Assembly: GCF_020400605.1 (NCBI RefSeq)
Contig: NZ_JAINRD010000002.1
Location: 248,001 to 312,000 of the forward strand
Source: Streptomyces aculeolatus
GTDB taxonomy: Bacteria; Actinomycetota; Actinomycetes; Streptomycetales; Streptomycetaceae
Length of the DNA: 64,000 nucleotides
Direction: 5' to 3'
Made by a program: the position numbers and the translations under genes. A model generated the notes under the pieces. It had not been told where the DNA came from, made no database searches, and saw nothing but the letters and a program-made list of their open reading frames with translations. This document shows, one piece after another, positions 17,550 to 26,285 of this stretch. Positions within the stretch are counted from its first letter, which is position 1. The number at the start of each line of letters is the position of its first letter.

Positions 17550-18482
17550 ATGACGAGTGTGCTTCCCGCCGCCGACCCCTGGCCGGCCCTGCGCGTGCAG
17601 GACTGGGCGGACACCCGCGAGACGCTGCACATGTGGACCCAGATCGTCGGCAAGGTCCGGCTGGCGCTGGCGCCCATGGTCAACCACTGGTGGCAGGTGC
17701 CGCTCTACGTCTCCGCCCGCGGCCTGACGACGTCCGCGATCCCGGGCCGGCGCACCTTCGACATGGAGTTCGACTTCGTCGACCACCGGCTGGTGCTGCG
17801 CACCACCACCGGCGCCGTGGAGTCGGTCGCGCTGGAGGCCAAGCCGGTCGCAGACTTCTACCGCGAGACGATGGACGCCCTGCACCGGGCCGGGATCGAC
17901 GTCACCATCCTGGCCCGCCCGGTCGAGGTGGAGGAGTCGATCCCGTTCGCGGAGGACCGCACCCACACCTCGTACGACCCAGGGCAGGCGCAGGCCTTCT
18001 GGGGCCAGTTGGTGCAGGCCGCACGCGTCCTGGCCGAGTTCCGCTCGCGCTTCGTCGGCAAGGTCAGCCCCGTGCACTTCTTCTGGGGCGGCATGGACCT
18101 GGCCGTCACACGCTTCTCCGGGCGCACCGCGCCCGAGCACGCCGGCGGCGCCCCCAACTGCGCGGACTGGGTGATGACCGAGGGCTACTCCCACGAGCTG
18201 AGCAGCGCCGGCTTCTGGCCGGGCGGCGACGGCGAGGGCATGTTCTACGCGTACGCCTACCCGGAGCCGCCGGGCTTCGCCGACCACCCCGTACCGGTCG
18301 GCGGCTACTCCCGCGAGTGGAGCCAGTTCCTCCTGCCGTACGAGACGGTGCGCACCGCCGCGGACCCGGATGCCCTGCTGCTGGACTTCCTCCAGGCCAC
18401 GTACGAGGCGGCCGCCGTGAACGGCGACTGGGACCGCGCCGCCCTGGAGGACGACCCCGCCCGCCGAGCCGCCCCGCGCTGA
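17550..18482 (+). CDS. DUF5996 family protein
   Basis: I recognise this 310-residue protein as DUF5996. It is a soluble alpha/beta protein with conserved segments VNHWWQVPLYVSARGLTTS, VHFFWGGMDLAVTRFSGR and GYSHELSSAGFWPGG. Several conserved His, Trp and Asp residues suggest an enzymatic or ligand-binding pocket, but no reaction is known to me. The ATG at 17550 is preferred over a TTG one codon earlier. It is followed after 12 bp by a VOC gene, so the three genes from 17174 are probably co-transcribed. Confidence 0.8.
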   Translation: MTSVLPAADPWPALRVQDWADTRETLHMWTQIVGKVRLALAPMVNHWWQVPLYVSARGLTTSAIPGRRTFDMEFDFVDHRLVLRTTTGAVESVALEAKPVADFYRETMDALHRAGIDVTILARPVEVEESIPFAEDRTHTSYDPGQAQAFWGQLVQAARVLAEFRSRFVGKVSPVHFFWGGMDLAVTRFSGRTAPEHAGGAPNCADWVMTEGYSHELSSAGFWPGGDGEGMFYAYAYPEPPGFADHPVPVGGYSREWSQFLLPYETVRTAADPDALLLDFLQATYEAAAVNGDWDRAALEDDPARRAAPR

Positions 18483-18494
18483 GAAGAGACGCCC

Positions 18495-18974
18495 ATGCCA
18501 GAACAGCAGCCGGCCATCGACCTGGAGAACCTGCCCGCTCCCGACACCGGGATGCTCGTGACCCTCTTCCTCACCGTCCGGCACGTCGCGCGCTCCCGGG
18601 CCTTCTACAGCGAGGTCCTGGGCGGACAGGTCGTCCTGGAGGAGAACCCCTGCATGGTCAAGCTCGCCAACTCCTGGGTGATCATGAATCCGGGCGGCGG
18701 CCCGACCCCCGACAAGCCGGATATCTCGGTGGTGGACTACGAGCCCGGCGACACCGTCTCCAGCTTCATGAACCTCCGCGTCGCCGACATCGACGCCGTC
18801 TACCGGGAGTGGAGCGCCAAGGGGGCCCGGTTCGTCACCCCGCCGATCGACCGCGGGGCGGAGAAGCGCTGCTACCTGCGCGACCCCGACGGCTACCTGA
18901 TCGAGGTGGGCCAGGCCACCGGCCTGCTCGAAGGCAGGCTCGCGGAGAAGCGCCCCGAAGACCTCCCCGGCTGA
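18495..18974 (+). CDS. Single-domain VOC family protein
   Basis: This 159-residue glyoxalase-fold protein shows FLTVRHVARSRAFYSEVLGG at the N-terminus and YLRDPDGYLIEVGQATG at the C-terminus, the typical halves of a single VOC unit that dimerises. Members include dioxygenases, isomerases and antibiotic-binding proteins. The first metal position, usually His, falls in a Leu/Thr-rich strand, so catalysis is uncertain; the Glu in LIEVG is present. It is the third gene of the operon beginning at 17174. Confidence 0.78.
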   Translation: MPEQQPAIDLENLPAPDTGMLVTLFLTVRHVARSRAFYSEVLGGQVVLEENPCMVKLANSWVIMNPGGGPTPDKPDISVVDYEPGDTVSSFMNLRVADIDAVYREWSAKGARFVTPPIDRGAEKRCYLRDPDGYLIEVGQATGLLEGRLAEKRPEDLPG

Positions 18975-18994
18975 ACGGGGCGGCCCCGCTGCCC

Positions 18995-19018
18995 GGTTGA
19001 CGGACCGGTTGACGGACC
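18995..19018. repeat. Two tandem copies of a 12-bp unit
   Basis: GGTTGACGGACC occurs twice back to back, 99 bp upstream of the glutamine-synthetase-like gene. Each copy contains TTGACG, a possible -35 element, but no matching -10 is evident. Confidence 0.5.
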
Positions 19019-19116
19019 GGCGGGGACCGATCGCCCGGACGCGGCAATCGGGTGATGGCCGCCGCCCCTGTGGAGTGGCGGGGGGATCGCCGCTCCGACC
19101 GGCCGATCATGACGGC

Positions 19117-20472
19117 ATGACTGTGCACACGGCTGACGAAGTGGCGTGGGTGGACCAGGCGATGGCCGGCCTGTCCGAGGCGGGGGTGCGGCTCATCGCA
19201 CTGAGCTGGGTCGACAACGCGGGCATCGCCCGGGTCAAGGCCGTACCGCTCGGCCGCCTGCCGAAGCTCGCCGCCCACGGCGTCGGGATGTCCCCGGTGT
19301 TCGACACCTTCCTCGTGGACGACTCGATCGCCCGCGCCGACGGCTACGGCGGCCCCGTCGGCGACCTGCTCCTGCTGCCCGACCTGAACCGGCTCACCCG
19401 GCTCGCCGCCCAGCCCGGCTGGGCCTGGGCGCCGGCGGACCGCTACGACCAGGGCGGCGAGCCGTACCCGGGGTGCCACCGCGCGTTCGTCAACCGCATG
19501 GTGCAGGCGGCGGCCGGCCTGGGGCTGAGCCTGCGGATGGGGTTCGAGACGGAGTGGAGCCTCGGCCCCGGCGGCCCGGGCGACGGCCCCGCGTACGGGC
19601 TGTCCCGGCTGGCGGACTCCGGGGCGTACCTCCTCGACGTCGTCGACGCGCTCACCGCGCAGGGGGTGGAGGTCCTCCAGATCCACCCGGAGTACGAGCC
19701 GGGCCAGTTCGAGGTCTCCACCGCCGCCGAGGACCCGCTGGGCGCCGCCGACACCGCCGTCCTGGTCCGGCACACGGTACGCGCCGTCTCGCACGCCCAC
19801 GGGCTGCGGGCCTCCTTCGCCCCGCTGCCCGGGCCCGAGGGCATCGGCAACGGCGGGCACGTGCACCTGAGCCTGTGGCGCGGCGGGAGGAACCTGCTGC
19901 ACGGCGGTACGGGGCCGCGCGGCATGACGCCGGAGGGCGAGGCGTTCCTCGCCGGCCTGCTGCGGTCGCTGCCCGCCCTGGCGGCCGTCGGCTGCCCTTC
20001 CCCCGCGAGCTATCTGCGGCTGGCGCCGTCCAGTTGGTCCGGCGCCTACCGCTGCTGGGGCTGGGAGAACCGGGAGGCGGCGCTGCGCTTCGTCACCGGG
20101 CCGGCGAGCGAGGCGTCCCACCGCGCGAACGCCGAGCTGAAGTGCTTCGACCAGGCGGCCAACCCGTACCTCCTGGTGGGCGCGGCCATCGCCGCCGGGC
20201 TGGCGGGGTACGAGGACGCGCTGCGCCTGCCGGAGGAGTTCGCGGACGACCCGGGGCACGCGGACCCCGCCGAGCTGGAGCGGCGCGGCATCGAGCGGCT
20301 GCCGACCGGTCTGACGGCCGCGGTCGGGCACCTCAGGGAGTCGGGGGTGCTGCGCAAGGCGATGGGGGACCACCTCTTCGACGCGCTGCTCGCGGTGCGC
20401 GAGGCGGAGGACCGGCTCTTCGCCGACCGCTCCCGCGACGAGACCGTCGAAGCCACCCGCCGGCGGTACTGA
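19117..20472 (+). CDS. Glutamine synthetase-like gamma-glutamyl ligase
   Basis: This 451-residue protein has the glutamine synthetase fold: metal-binding FETEW (E144, E146), the NGGHVHLS segment near residue 245, and ANPYLLVGAAIAAGLAGYEDA near the C-terminus. The N-terminal LSWVDNAGIARVKAVP replaces the classical beta-grasp signature and is typical of GlnA-like proteins that glutamylate polyamines, ethanolamine or other amines rather than ammonia. Streptomyces carry several of these. The substrate here is not predictable. The ATG at 19117 matches the family N-terminus. It converges on the GntR gene with 27 bp between stops. Confidence 0.82.
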   Translation: MTVHTADEVAWVDQAMAGLSEAGVRLIALSWVDNAGIARVKAVPLGRLPKLAAHGVGMSPVFDTFLVDDSIARADGYGGPVGDLLLLPDLNRLTRLAAQPGWAWAPADRYDQGGEPYPGCHRAFVNRMVQAAAGLGLSLRMGFETEWSLGPGGPGDGPAYGLSRLADSGAYLLDVVDALTAQGVEVLQIHPEYEPGQFEVSTAAEDPLGAADTAVLVRHTVRAVSHAHGLRASFAPLPGPEGIGNGGHVHLSLWRGGRNLLHGGTGPRGMTPEGEAFLAGLLRSLPALAAVGCPSPASYLRLAPSSWSGAYRCWGWENREAALRFVTGPASEASHRANAELKCFDQAANPYLLVGAAIAAGLAGYEDALRLPEEFADDPGHADPAELERRGIERLPTGLTAAVGHLRESGVLRKAMGDHLFDALLAVREAEDRLFADRSRDETVEATRRRY

Positions 20473-20499
20473 CCGCGGCGCGGGGGGCGTTCTGGGCGT

Positions 20500-21384
20500 T
20501 CAGCCGAGCAGGCGCCGCAGCTCCTCGGCGAGTTCGCGGGCCCGGGCGAGGTCGGCGGGTGCCGGCGCCGGTGGCTGCGCCGGGGCGCCGGAGGGCCGCG
20601 GGGCCGGCTCCCCGGGCTCCGCGGGGGCGGCGCCGAGCGCGCTCAGCCGTACGGTCTCCGTGGTCTCGGAGACGTCGATGTCGAAGACCACGCGGTCCGC
20701 GCGGTGCCACGTGGTGAACCACTCCAGCGCGTGCCCGTGCTGGTCGGTGGTCTCGCCTTCGAGCATCAGCAGCGGCCCGCCCGGCTCGGTGCGCAGGGCC
20801 TCGGCGAGCATGTCGTCGGCGGCCACCGCGCGGACCTGCCGGCGGCCGCTGACCGGCCGCAGCCCGTAGTTCCGGGTGAGCAGCCGGTGCAGCGAGGCGT
20901 CGGTCAGGTCCTCGGCGCGCAGCCCCGGCACCTTCGCGGCGGGCAGCCAGGTGCGTACGTACGCCAGCGGGTCGCCGCCGACGAGGCGGAGGCGCTCCAG
21001 GCGCAGCGCGTCCGCCGTGTGCAGGAACGCCTGCGCGCGCGGCGGCGGGGTGCCGGGGCCCAGCGAGCGGACGACGGTGCGCAACTCCTGCCCGGCGACG
21101 GCGAACTGGTCGGACAGGCCGGTCGCCCGCTGCACCAGCCGCCGGTACTCGGCCGGCGACGCCACCACCGTCGGCCGGCCCTGGCGGCGGATGACCAGGC
21201 CGTCGGCGGCGAGCCCGGCCACCGCCTGGCGCACGACGCTGCGCCCCACGCCGAACGAGGCGCACAGCTCGGCCTCGCTCGGCAGCGGCGCACCCGGCGG
21301 CAGGTCGTGGCCCAGGATCTGCTGGCGCAGGGACTGGGCGACCTGCTGGTGCAGCGGCCGCGGGTCACTTCTGTCGACTGCCAT
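20500..21384 (-). CDS. GntR-family regulator with UTRA effector domain
   Basis: This 294-residue repressor-type protein has an N-terminal winged helix (LPSEAELCASFGVGRSVVRQAVAGL) followed by a UTRA small-molecule-binding domain of the HutC subfamily (about 90-250). The C-terminal Pro/Ala-rich tail and final helix are an extension beyond the usual 240-250 residues. It is the last gene of the acid-sugar operon, 10 bp after the pdxA-like gene, and most likely controls that operon through the palindrome at 24852-24878. The effector is probably the sugar acid or a phosphorylated intermediate. Confidence 0.87.
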   Translation of the reverse strand: MAVDRSDPRPLHQQVAQSLRQQILGHDLPPGAPLPSEAELCASFGVGRSVVRQAVAGLAADGLVIRRQGRPTVVASPAEYRRLVQRATGLSDQFAVAGQELRTVVRSLGPGTPPPRAQAFLHTADALRLERLRLVGGDPLAYVRTWLPAAKVPGLRAEDLTDASLHRLLTRNYGLRPVSGRRQVRAVAADDMLAEALRTEPGGPLLMLEGETTDQHGHALEWFTTWHRADRVVFDIDVSETTETVRLSALGAAPAEPGEPAPRPSGAPAQPPAPAPADLARARELAEELRRLLG

Positions 21385-21394
21385 CGCCGGGAGT

Positions 21395-22474
21395 CTACGA
21401 GGCCGTGTCCGGCCGCTCCACGGCGGCCGCCGCGGCCGGCTCGCCCGCCTGCGCGGTCCGCCACACCTGGCCCCAGCCCGGCGCCAGTTCGGCGGCCCGC
21501 CGGGCGGCCAGCACGAGGCTCGCCTCCCGCGCGACGCCCTTGCCCGCGATGTCGAACGCGGTGCCGTGGTCGACGGAGACCCGGACGACGGGCAGGCCGA
21601 CGGTGATGTTCACGCCGTCGTCGCCGTACACGGCCTTGAACGGGGCGTGCCCCTGGTCGTGGTAGCAGACGACGACGAACTTCCACGCGCCCCTGACCGC
21701 TGCGGGGATGAGCGCGTCGGCGGGCAGCGGGCCGACCGCGTTGACGCCCGCGGCCTTCGCCCGCTCCACGGCGGGCGCCAGCACGTCGGCGTCCTCGTCC
21801 CCGAAGAGGCGGTTCTCGCCCGCGTGCGGGTTGAGGCCCGCGACGCCCACGGGCTCCTCGGGCCGGCCCAGCGCCCGGGCGAAAGAACCCACGAGGCGCA
21901 GGACGTTGTCGGTACGCGCGGGGGTGACCCCGGCGATGGCGTCGGTGAGGGACACGTGGGTGGTGAGGTGGAAGAAGTACAGCTCGCCCGCGGAGAGCAC
22001 CAGGCTGAAGTTCTCGACGCCGAACTCGTGCGCCAGCAGCTCGGTGTGCCCGGGCCAGAAGTGGCCCCCGGCGTGCATGGCGGCCTTGTTCAGCGGCGCG
22101 GTGACGATGCCGTCGACGAGCCCTTCGCGGGCCAGCGCGCAGGCCCGCATGACGAAGCGGGCGGAGCCGTCGCCGGCGGCCGGGCTCAACTCGCCGTAGG
22201 GCACCGCGGCCAGGGACGGCCCGTCCTGCACCAGGTCGATGGTCCCGGGCTCGTTCCGGGCGTCGCGGGGCGAGTCGACGACGCGTACCGCGGCGGGGTC
22301 CTCGCCGATCAGCTCGACGGCGCGGCGGACGGCGTCGGCGTCGCCGACCACCACCGGCCGGCAGACGCGGCGCAGGTCGTCGTGGTGCAGCAGGGTACGG
22401 GCCGTGATCTCCGGTCCGATTCCGGCCACGTCGCCCAGGGTGAGGGCGAGCGTGGGCACCTGCGGGTCGTTCAC
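21395..22474 (-). CDS. PdxA2-type 4-phospho-sugar-acid dehydrogenase (PdxA family)
   Basis: This 359-residue NAD-dependent dehydrogenase of the PdxA family has LTLGDVAGIGPEI, the His-rich metal site region (FFHLTTHVSL), GLNPHAGE and VVCYHDQGHAPFK. It is encoded with a DUF1537 kinase, the arrangement found for D-threonate and D-erythronate catabolism, where the PdxA2 enzyme oxidises and decarboxylates the 4-phosphate to dihydroxyacetone phosphate. I therefore favour sugar-acid catabolism over vitamin B6 synthesis. The GTG at 22474 overlaps the kinase stop (GTGA). The last ~25 residues are a variable Ala/Glu-rich tail. Confidence 0.85.
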   Translation of the reverse strand: MNDPQVPTLALTLGDVAGIGPEITARTLLHHDDLRRVCRPVVVGDADAVRRAVELIGEDPAAVRVVDSPRDARNEPGTIDLVQDGPSLAAVPYGELSPAAGDGSARFVMRACALAREGLVDGIVTAPLNKAAMHAGGHFWPGHTELLAHEFGVENFSLVLSAGELYFFHLTTHVSLTDAIAGVTPARTDNVLRLVGSFARALGRPEEPVGVAGLNPHAGENRLFGDEDADVLAPAVERAKAAGVNAVGPLPADALIPAAVRGAWKFVVVCYHDQGHAPFKAVYGDDGVNITVGLPVVRVSVDHGTAFDIAGKGVAREASLVLAARRAAELAPGWGQVWRTAQAGEPAAAAAVERPDTAS

Positions 22475-23733
22475 CGGTGGCTCCTCTCCGTTCGTACCGC
22501 TTCCGCGGCCTTGATCAGTACGTCCGGGCTGCCGAAGCCCCCGGCCTTGGTGGCGACGGGCAGCCCGGCCGCCGTGCCGCCGACGACGACGCCGAGCGGT
22601 ACGCCCGGCTCGACGGTGCCGTACAGCCTGATGCCGGTCCCGCCGAGGCGTTCCAGCACCGCGCGGGCGCCGTCGCCGCCGGTGGCGACGAGGCCGGCGG
22701 CGGCGCCCGCGGCCAGCGCGTGTGCGGCGGCGTCCGAGAGGCGGCGGGCCACGAGCCCGGGGTCGACGGCCGTGGCGCCCCGGTCGGGGGTGCTCAGCAG
22801 CAGTGTGCCGGGGCGGCCGGCCGCCGCCTTCCCCACCCGGTCGAGGAACCCGGCCCACGCGTCGGCGTCGGTGAGGTCCCGCGCGGTGGGCCGGAGGTGC
22901 TCGGCGCCGTGGGCGGCCAGGGCCGCGGCCTGCGCGCGGGACGCGTCGTGCAGGCTCGTCACCACCACGAGGGCGGTGCCCGCGGCGTCCCCGTCCGGCG
23001 CCGGGCCCGGGCGGCCGGCCGGCGCGTGGGCCTCCCGCGGTCGCCACCGGGCGGCGAGCGGGCCCGCGAGCCCGGCGGAGCCGACGGCGAGCGCCTGCTC
23101 GCCGAGGTCCGCGACAGTACGGGCGATCCGGTCCAGGTCCTCGTCCCCCGCGGCGTCGAGCACGACGGTCCGGCTGTCCGCCGCGCGCACCGCCGCCGCC
23201 CAGGACGCGGGCGTGCCCTGCGGGTCGAGGCGTACGAGCGGCGCGTCGAGCAGCGTCGGCAGATGGCTGACCGCTACGGGCGTGACCGGGTCCCGGCCCA
23301 CCGCGGTCTCGGCGACCGGGCGGCCGTCGACCAGCAGGACGCCGTCCACGACGGTGCGGCCCACGGCCGGGAAGGCGGGGCACACGAGCGCGACGGTGCC
23401 GGGAGCGAGGGCGTCCAGCATGGCGTCGGTCTCGGCGCGGACCGGGCCGCGCAGCGTCGAGTCCACCTTCTTGAAGAGGTGCGTCACGCCGCCGCGCAGC
23501 AGCCGGGCCGTCGCGTCGCGCACCAGGTCCGCGGCCTCGGCGTCCGGCCGGGCCCGGGAGTCGGTGGTGACCGCCACCACCCGGACGCCGCCGTCGTCCC
23601 CGCCGCCGCCCCCGTCCCCGGGCCGGTCGCCGCCCAGCCGCAGCAGGGTGGGCCAGCCGGCCTCGGCGAACCGCACGGCGGTGTCGCCGGCGCCGGTGAG
23701 GTCGTCGGCGACGATCGCCACCTCGTACGTCAT
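22471..23733 (-). CDS. Four-carbon acid sugar kinase (DUF1537 family)
   Basis: This 420-residue kinase opens with VAIVADDLTGAGDTAVRFAEAG, the DUF1537 N-terminal signature, and ends with a nucleotide-binding half containing LVATGGDGARAVLERLGGTGIRLYG. Family members phosphorylate D-threonate, D-erythronate, L-threonate or similar acids at the terminal hydroxyl. The product would be the substrate of the PdxA-type enzyme encoded next. It overlaps both neighbours by 4 bp, so the three catabolic genes are translationally coupled. Which four-carbon acid is used cannot be read from sequence. Confidence 0.87.
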   Translation of the reverse strand: MTYEVAIVADDLTGAGDTAVRFAEAGWPTLLRLGGDRPGDGGGGGDDGGVRVVAVTTDSRARPDAEAADLVRDATARLLRGGVTHLFKKVDSTLRGPVRAETDAMLDALAPGTVALVCPAFPAVGRTVVDGVLLVDGRPVAETAVGRDPVTPVAVSHLPTLLDAPLVRLDPQGTPASWAAAVRAADSRTVVLDAAGDEDLDRIARTVADLGEQALAVGSAGLAGPLAARWRPREAHAPAGRPGPAPDGDAAGTALVVVTSLHDASRAQAAALAAHGAEHLRPTARDLTDADAWAGFLDRVGKAAAGRPGTLLLSTPDRGATAVDPGLVARRLSDAAAHALAAGAAAGLVATGGDGARAVLERLGGTGIRLYGTVEPGVPLGVVVGGTAAGLPVATKAGGFGSPDVLIKAAEAVRTERSHR

Positions 23734-24809
23734 GCCCGCTGCTCCTGCCCGGGGCGGTCGGGGACGCCGCCCGCGGAGCCGTGCCCGCCGGCCGAGTCCT
23801 CCGGCCCGTCCGCGCCGTCACCCCCGCTCGGTACGCCGCCCTGCCGCAGGGCTCCCGCCCGCTTCAGCGCGTACGCCGCGAGCAGTGGTGCGACGATCGC
23901 GGTGACCAGGGCGGACGCGGCCACCTGCGCCGTGGCGGTGCCGACGTACTCCTCGAAGCGGGGGTCGGCGGCGGCGACGACGGCGGGGGTGGCGATGGCG
24001 TTGCCCGCGGTGGTGCCGGCGGCGAAGCCCATGCCGGACATGGAGCCGCGGCGCAGCATGTACCGGTAGCCGACGTAGACCAGAAAGCCCGTGAACGGGG
24101 CGATGACCAGGCCGAGGAGCAGACCGGTCACGCCGCCGGTGACGATGTCGCCGAGGTCGATGCCGGTGCCCAGGGAGAACGCGAAGAACGGGATGACGAT
24201 GTTCGGCACCGGCTCGACGACCTTGCGCCACTGGGCGTCGACGTTGCCGACCAGCACGCCCAGCAGGAACGGGACGATGGCGCCGAGCAGGGCGAGGAAC
24301 GGGATGTCGCCGAGCCCGGAGGCGCCGAGGAAGAGCAGCGTCAGGAAGGGCCCGTCGTTGATGGCGCTGGCGACGTAGGCGCCGCGGTCCCGCTCGTCGC
24401 CGTACTGCCCGGAGAAGGCGAGCCACAGGCCGCCGTTGCTGTTGTCCATCGAGGCGAGCAGGGCGAGCAGCGAGACGCCGAGGAGGCCGTCGAGGCCGAC
24501 GGCGAGCCCGAGCAGCACCACCAGCGTGGCCGGGATCAGGCTCTTCATCAGCAGCACGGTGCCCGCGTGGGCGAGGATCGGGCCGCCGGTGCGCAGGGAG
24601 ACCTGGGTACCCGTCGCGAAGATCAGCAGGGCGATGAGGGGCAGCGCGCTGTCCTGGAACAGCGCGGTCGTGAAGCTGCCGATCCCCAGGGCTCCCGGCG
24701 CGAAGGTGCCGAAGATCGCGCCGAGGATCAGCGGGATCAGCATCAGTCCGCCAGGTATGCGCTGCATGGTGGCGAACAGGGGGACCCTGGACTTCTCTGG
24801 ACCGCTCAC
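23730..24809 (-). CDS. KdgT-type 2-keto-3-deoxygluconate/acid-sugar permease
   Basis: This 359-residue membrane protein has about ten hydrophobic segments and the KdgT-family signatures RIPGGLMLIPLILGAIFGT near the start, LLASMDNSNGGLW and GMGFAAGTTAGNAIATP. It would import the sugar acid used by the kinase and dehydrogenase encoded downstream, by cation symport as in the family. An upstream in-frame start exists at 24887, but the GTG at 24809 has GAGGAGG five bases before it and starts right at the family N-terminus. The short tail is charged and Gly-rich. It is the first gene of the operon. Confidence 0.88.
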   Translation of the reverse strand: MSGPEKSRVPLFATMQRIPGGLMLIPLILGAIFGTFAPGALGIGSFTTALFQDSALPLIALLIFATGTQVSLRTGGPILAHAGTVLLMKSLIPATLVVLLGLAVGLDGLLGVSLLALLASMDNSNGGLWLAFSGQYGDERDRGAYVASAINDGPFLTLLFLGASGLGDIPFLALLGAIVPFLLGVLVGNVDAQWRKVVEPVPNIVIPFFAFSLGTGIDLGDIVTGGVTGLLLGLVIAPFTGFLVYVGYRYMLRRGSMSGMGFAAGTTAGNAIATPAVVAAADPRFEEYVGTATAQVAASALVTAIVAPLLAAYALKRAGALRQGGVPSGGDGADGPEDSAGGHGSAGGVPDRPGQEQRA

Positions 24810-24851
24810 GCCAACCTCCTCGTCGGCATCAGTCACGGCGCGGGCGCCGAA

Positions 24852-24878
24852 CTTGTACGTATCTGTTGTACGTACAAG
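24852..24878. promoter_or_regulatory. Palindromic GntR-type operator for the acid-sugar operon
   Basis: CTTGTACGTA (24852-24861) and TACGTACAAG (24869-24878) form a perfect 10-bp inverted repeat with a 7-bp spacer. The right arm is also part of a perfect 12-bp palindrome TTGTACGTACAA (24866-24877). It lies 43 bp upstream of the permease start and stands out as A+T-rich. The operon encodes a HutC-type GntR protein, the obvious candidate to bind it. Confidence 0.72.
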
Positions 24879-24938
24879 ATGCCACACGGAGCCGGGAAGG
24901 GGAAGCCTCGACGTGCGGGGCCTGCCGGAGACGGAAAG

Positions 24939-24966
24939 ACCGGCCCCCGCCGAGGCGGGGGCCGGT
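24939..24966 (-). terminator. Strong terminator at the end of the Tc toxin operon
   Basis: ACCGGCCCCCGCC (24939-24951) pairs perfectly with GGCGGGGGCCGGT (24954-24966), giving an almost loopless 13-bp stem. On the minus strand it is followed by CTTTCC. It lies 62 bp beyond the stop of the last kelch gene and 60 bp before the acid-sugar operator, so it should isolate the two operons. Confidence 0.75.
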
Positions 24967-25028
24967 GGGTTCCGGAAGGCGGTGGCAGCGCCGCCCGCGG
25001 GCCGGGCGGGACGGCGGAGTGCCTCCGG

Positions 25029-26237
25029 TCAGATCCAGAACACCTCCGTGGCGGCGGTCAGTTCGTCCGCTCCCGGTACGGGCAGGGCGCGGCCGGAGCG
25101 GACCGTGCCGCCGGCGGCGAGCACCGAGCCGTCGGGCAGCGGCGTGGCGGTGCAGAGGTACCGGTGCGCGGCCATGCCCCCGGTGGCAGCCCAGCTGCGG
25201 GTGAGGGGGTCGTACAGGGCAGCGGTCGCGTAGCCGGTGGTGAGCGTGGCGCTGTCGGCGCCGCCGAGCACCAGCACCCGGCCGGACGGCAGGGCCACGG
25301 CGCGGTGGCAGGTGCGGCCGTCCGGCATGTTCTCGCCCGGGGTCCAGGCGCCGGTCGCCGGGTCGTACCGCTCGGTGCGCCACTGGCTGAACGGCACGAA
25401 GCCGCGTTCGAAGCGGATGCCCGGGCCGTCGCCGCCCGTGACCAGCACCGTGCCGTCGGCCAGCAGGGTCGCCTGGTGGCCGGCGCGCGCGGCTGCCAGG
25501 CTGCCGGTACGCGTCCAGGCGTCGGCGGCCGGGTCGTACAGCTCGCAGAACCCCTGCCCGACGCCCCTGCCGCTGCCGGTGCTCCGCCGGCCGCCGGCGG
25601 CGAGCACCCGGCCGTCCTGCAGCGCCACTTGGGGGTGGCCGAGCCGGGAGTCCGCCATCGGGGCGGCCGGGGACCACTCGCCGGTGGCCGGGTCGAAGAG
25701 TTCGGCGGAGAACAGGCTGCGCCCGGGTGCCCGCGGCGCGCGGTCGCCCTCGCCGCCGGTGACCAGGACCCGCCCGTCGGGCAGCAGCGTGGCCGCGTGC
25801 AGCGAGCGGGCCGTGGCCATCCCGCCGGCCGTGGCGGTCCACTCGCCGGTGGCGGGGTCGTAGCGCTCGGCCGAGGCCAGCCGCCCGGCCGCGGGCGGCC
25901 GGCCCGTGCCGATCCCCCCGGCGACCAGGACCGTGCCGTCCGCCAGCACGGTGGTGCTGTGGCTGTGCCGGGCGGTGCCCAGGGCTCCGGTGGCGGCCCA
26001 CGTGGCGGCCACCGGGTCGTAGCGCAGCGCCTCCGCCGTGGGCACGTCGCCCGCGAGGGCGCCGCCGGCGACCAGCGCCCCGCCGTCCGCCAGCGGCACC
26101 GCGCCCTCCGAAGGGCCGAACCACCGGCGCGGCGAGGGGAGTTCGCCCGCGGGGAACCACGTCCCCGGCGGTGGGACCGCGGCCGCGGCCGGCACCGCCG
26201 GGTGCAGGCCCGCGGTGAGGTTCGTGCGTCGTGTCAT
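25029..26237 (-). CDS. Kelch-repeat beta-propeller protein, second copy
   Basis: This 402-residue protein is built of about six kelch repeats with the recurring pattern DG-x-VLVAGG followed by a YDPATGEW-like strand, forming a predicted six-bladed propeller. No signal peptide, membrane segment or catalytic domain is visible. It is a paralogue of the protein at 26286-27482 and follows it by 48 bp. Both lie at the 3' end of the Tc toxin operon, before the terminator. Propellers commonly bind glycans or proteins, so a role in receptor binding, assembly or release of the toxin is possible; this is inference. The ATG has GGAG upstream. Confidence 0.82.
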   Translation of the reverse strand: MTRRTNLTAGLHPAVPAAAAVPPPGTWFPAGELPSPRRWFGPSEGAVPLADGGALVAGGALAGDVPTAEALRYDPVAATWAATGALGTARHSHSTTVLADGTVLVAGGIGTGRPPAAGRLASAERYDPATGEWTATAGGMATARSLHAATLLPDGRVLVTGGEGDRAPRAPGRSLFSAELFDPATGEWSPAAPMADSRLGHPQVALQDGRVLAAGGRRSTGSGRGVGQGFCELYDPAADAWTRTGSLAAARAGHQATLLADGTVLVTGGDGPGIRFERGFVPFSQWRTERYDPATGAWTPGENMPDGRTCHRAVALPSGRVLVLGGADSATLTTGYATAALYDPLTRSWAATGGMAAHRYLCTATPLPDGSVLAAGGTVRSGRALPVPGADELTAATEVFWI

Positions 26238-26285
26238 CGCTCCGGCTCCGTCTCCTGCCCGTCCGCTACCTGCCCTGCCCGCCCG

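Noticed and set aside
21395..22474. PdxA-like gene as part of vitamin B6 synthesis
   Set aside because: Its translational coupling to a DUF1537 kinase and a KdgT permease points to sugar-acid catabolism; streptomycetes generally make B6 by the PdxS/PdxT route.
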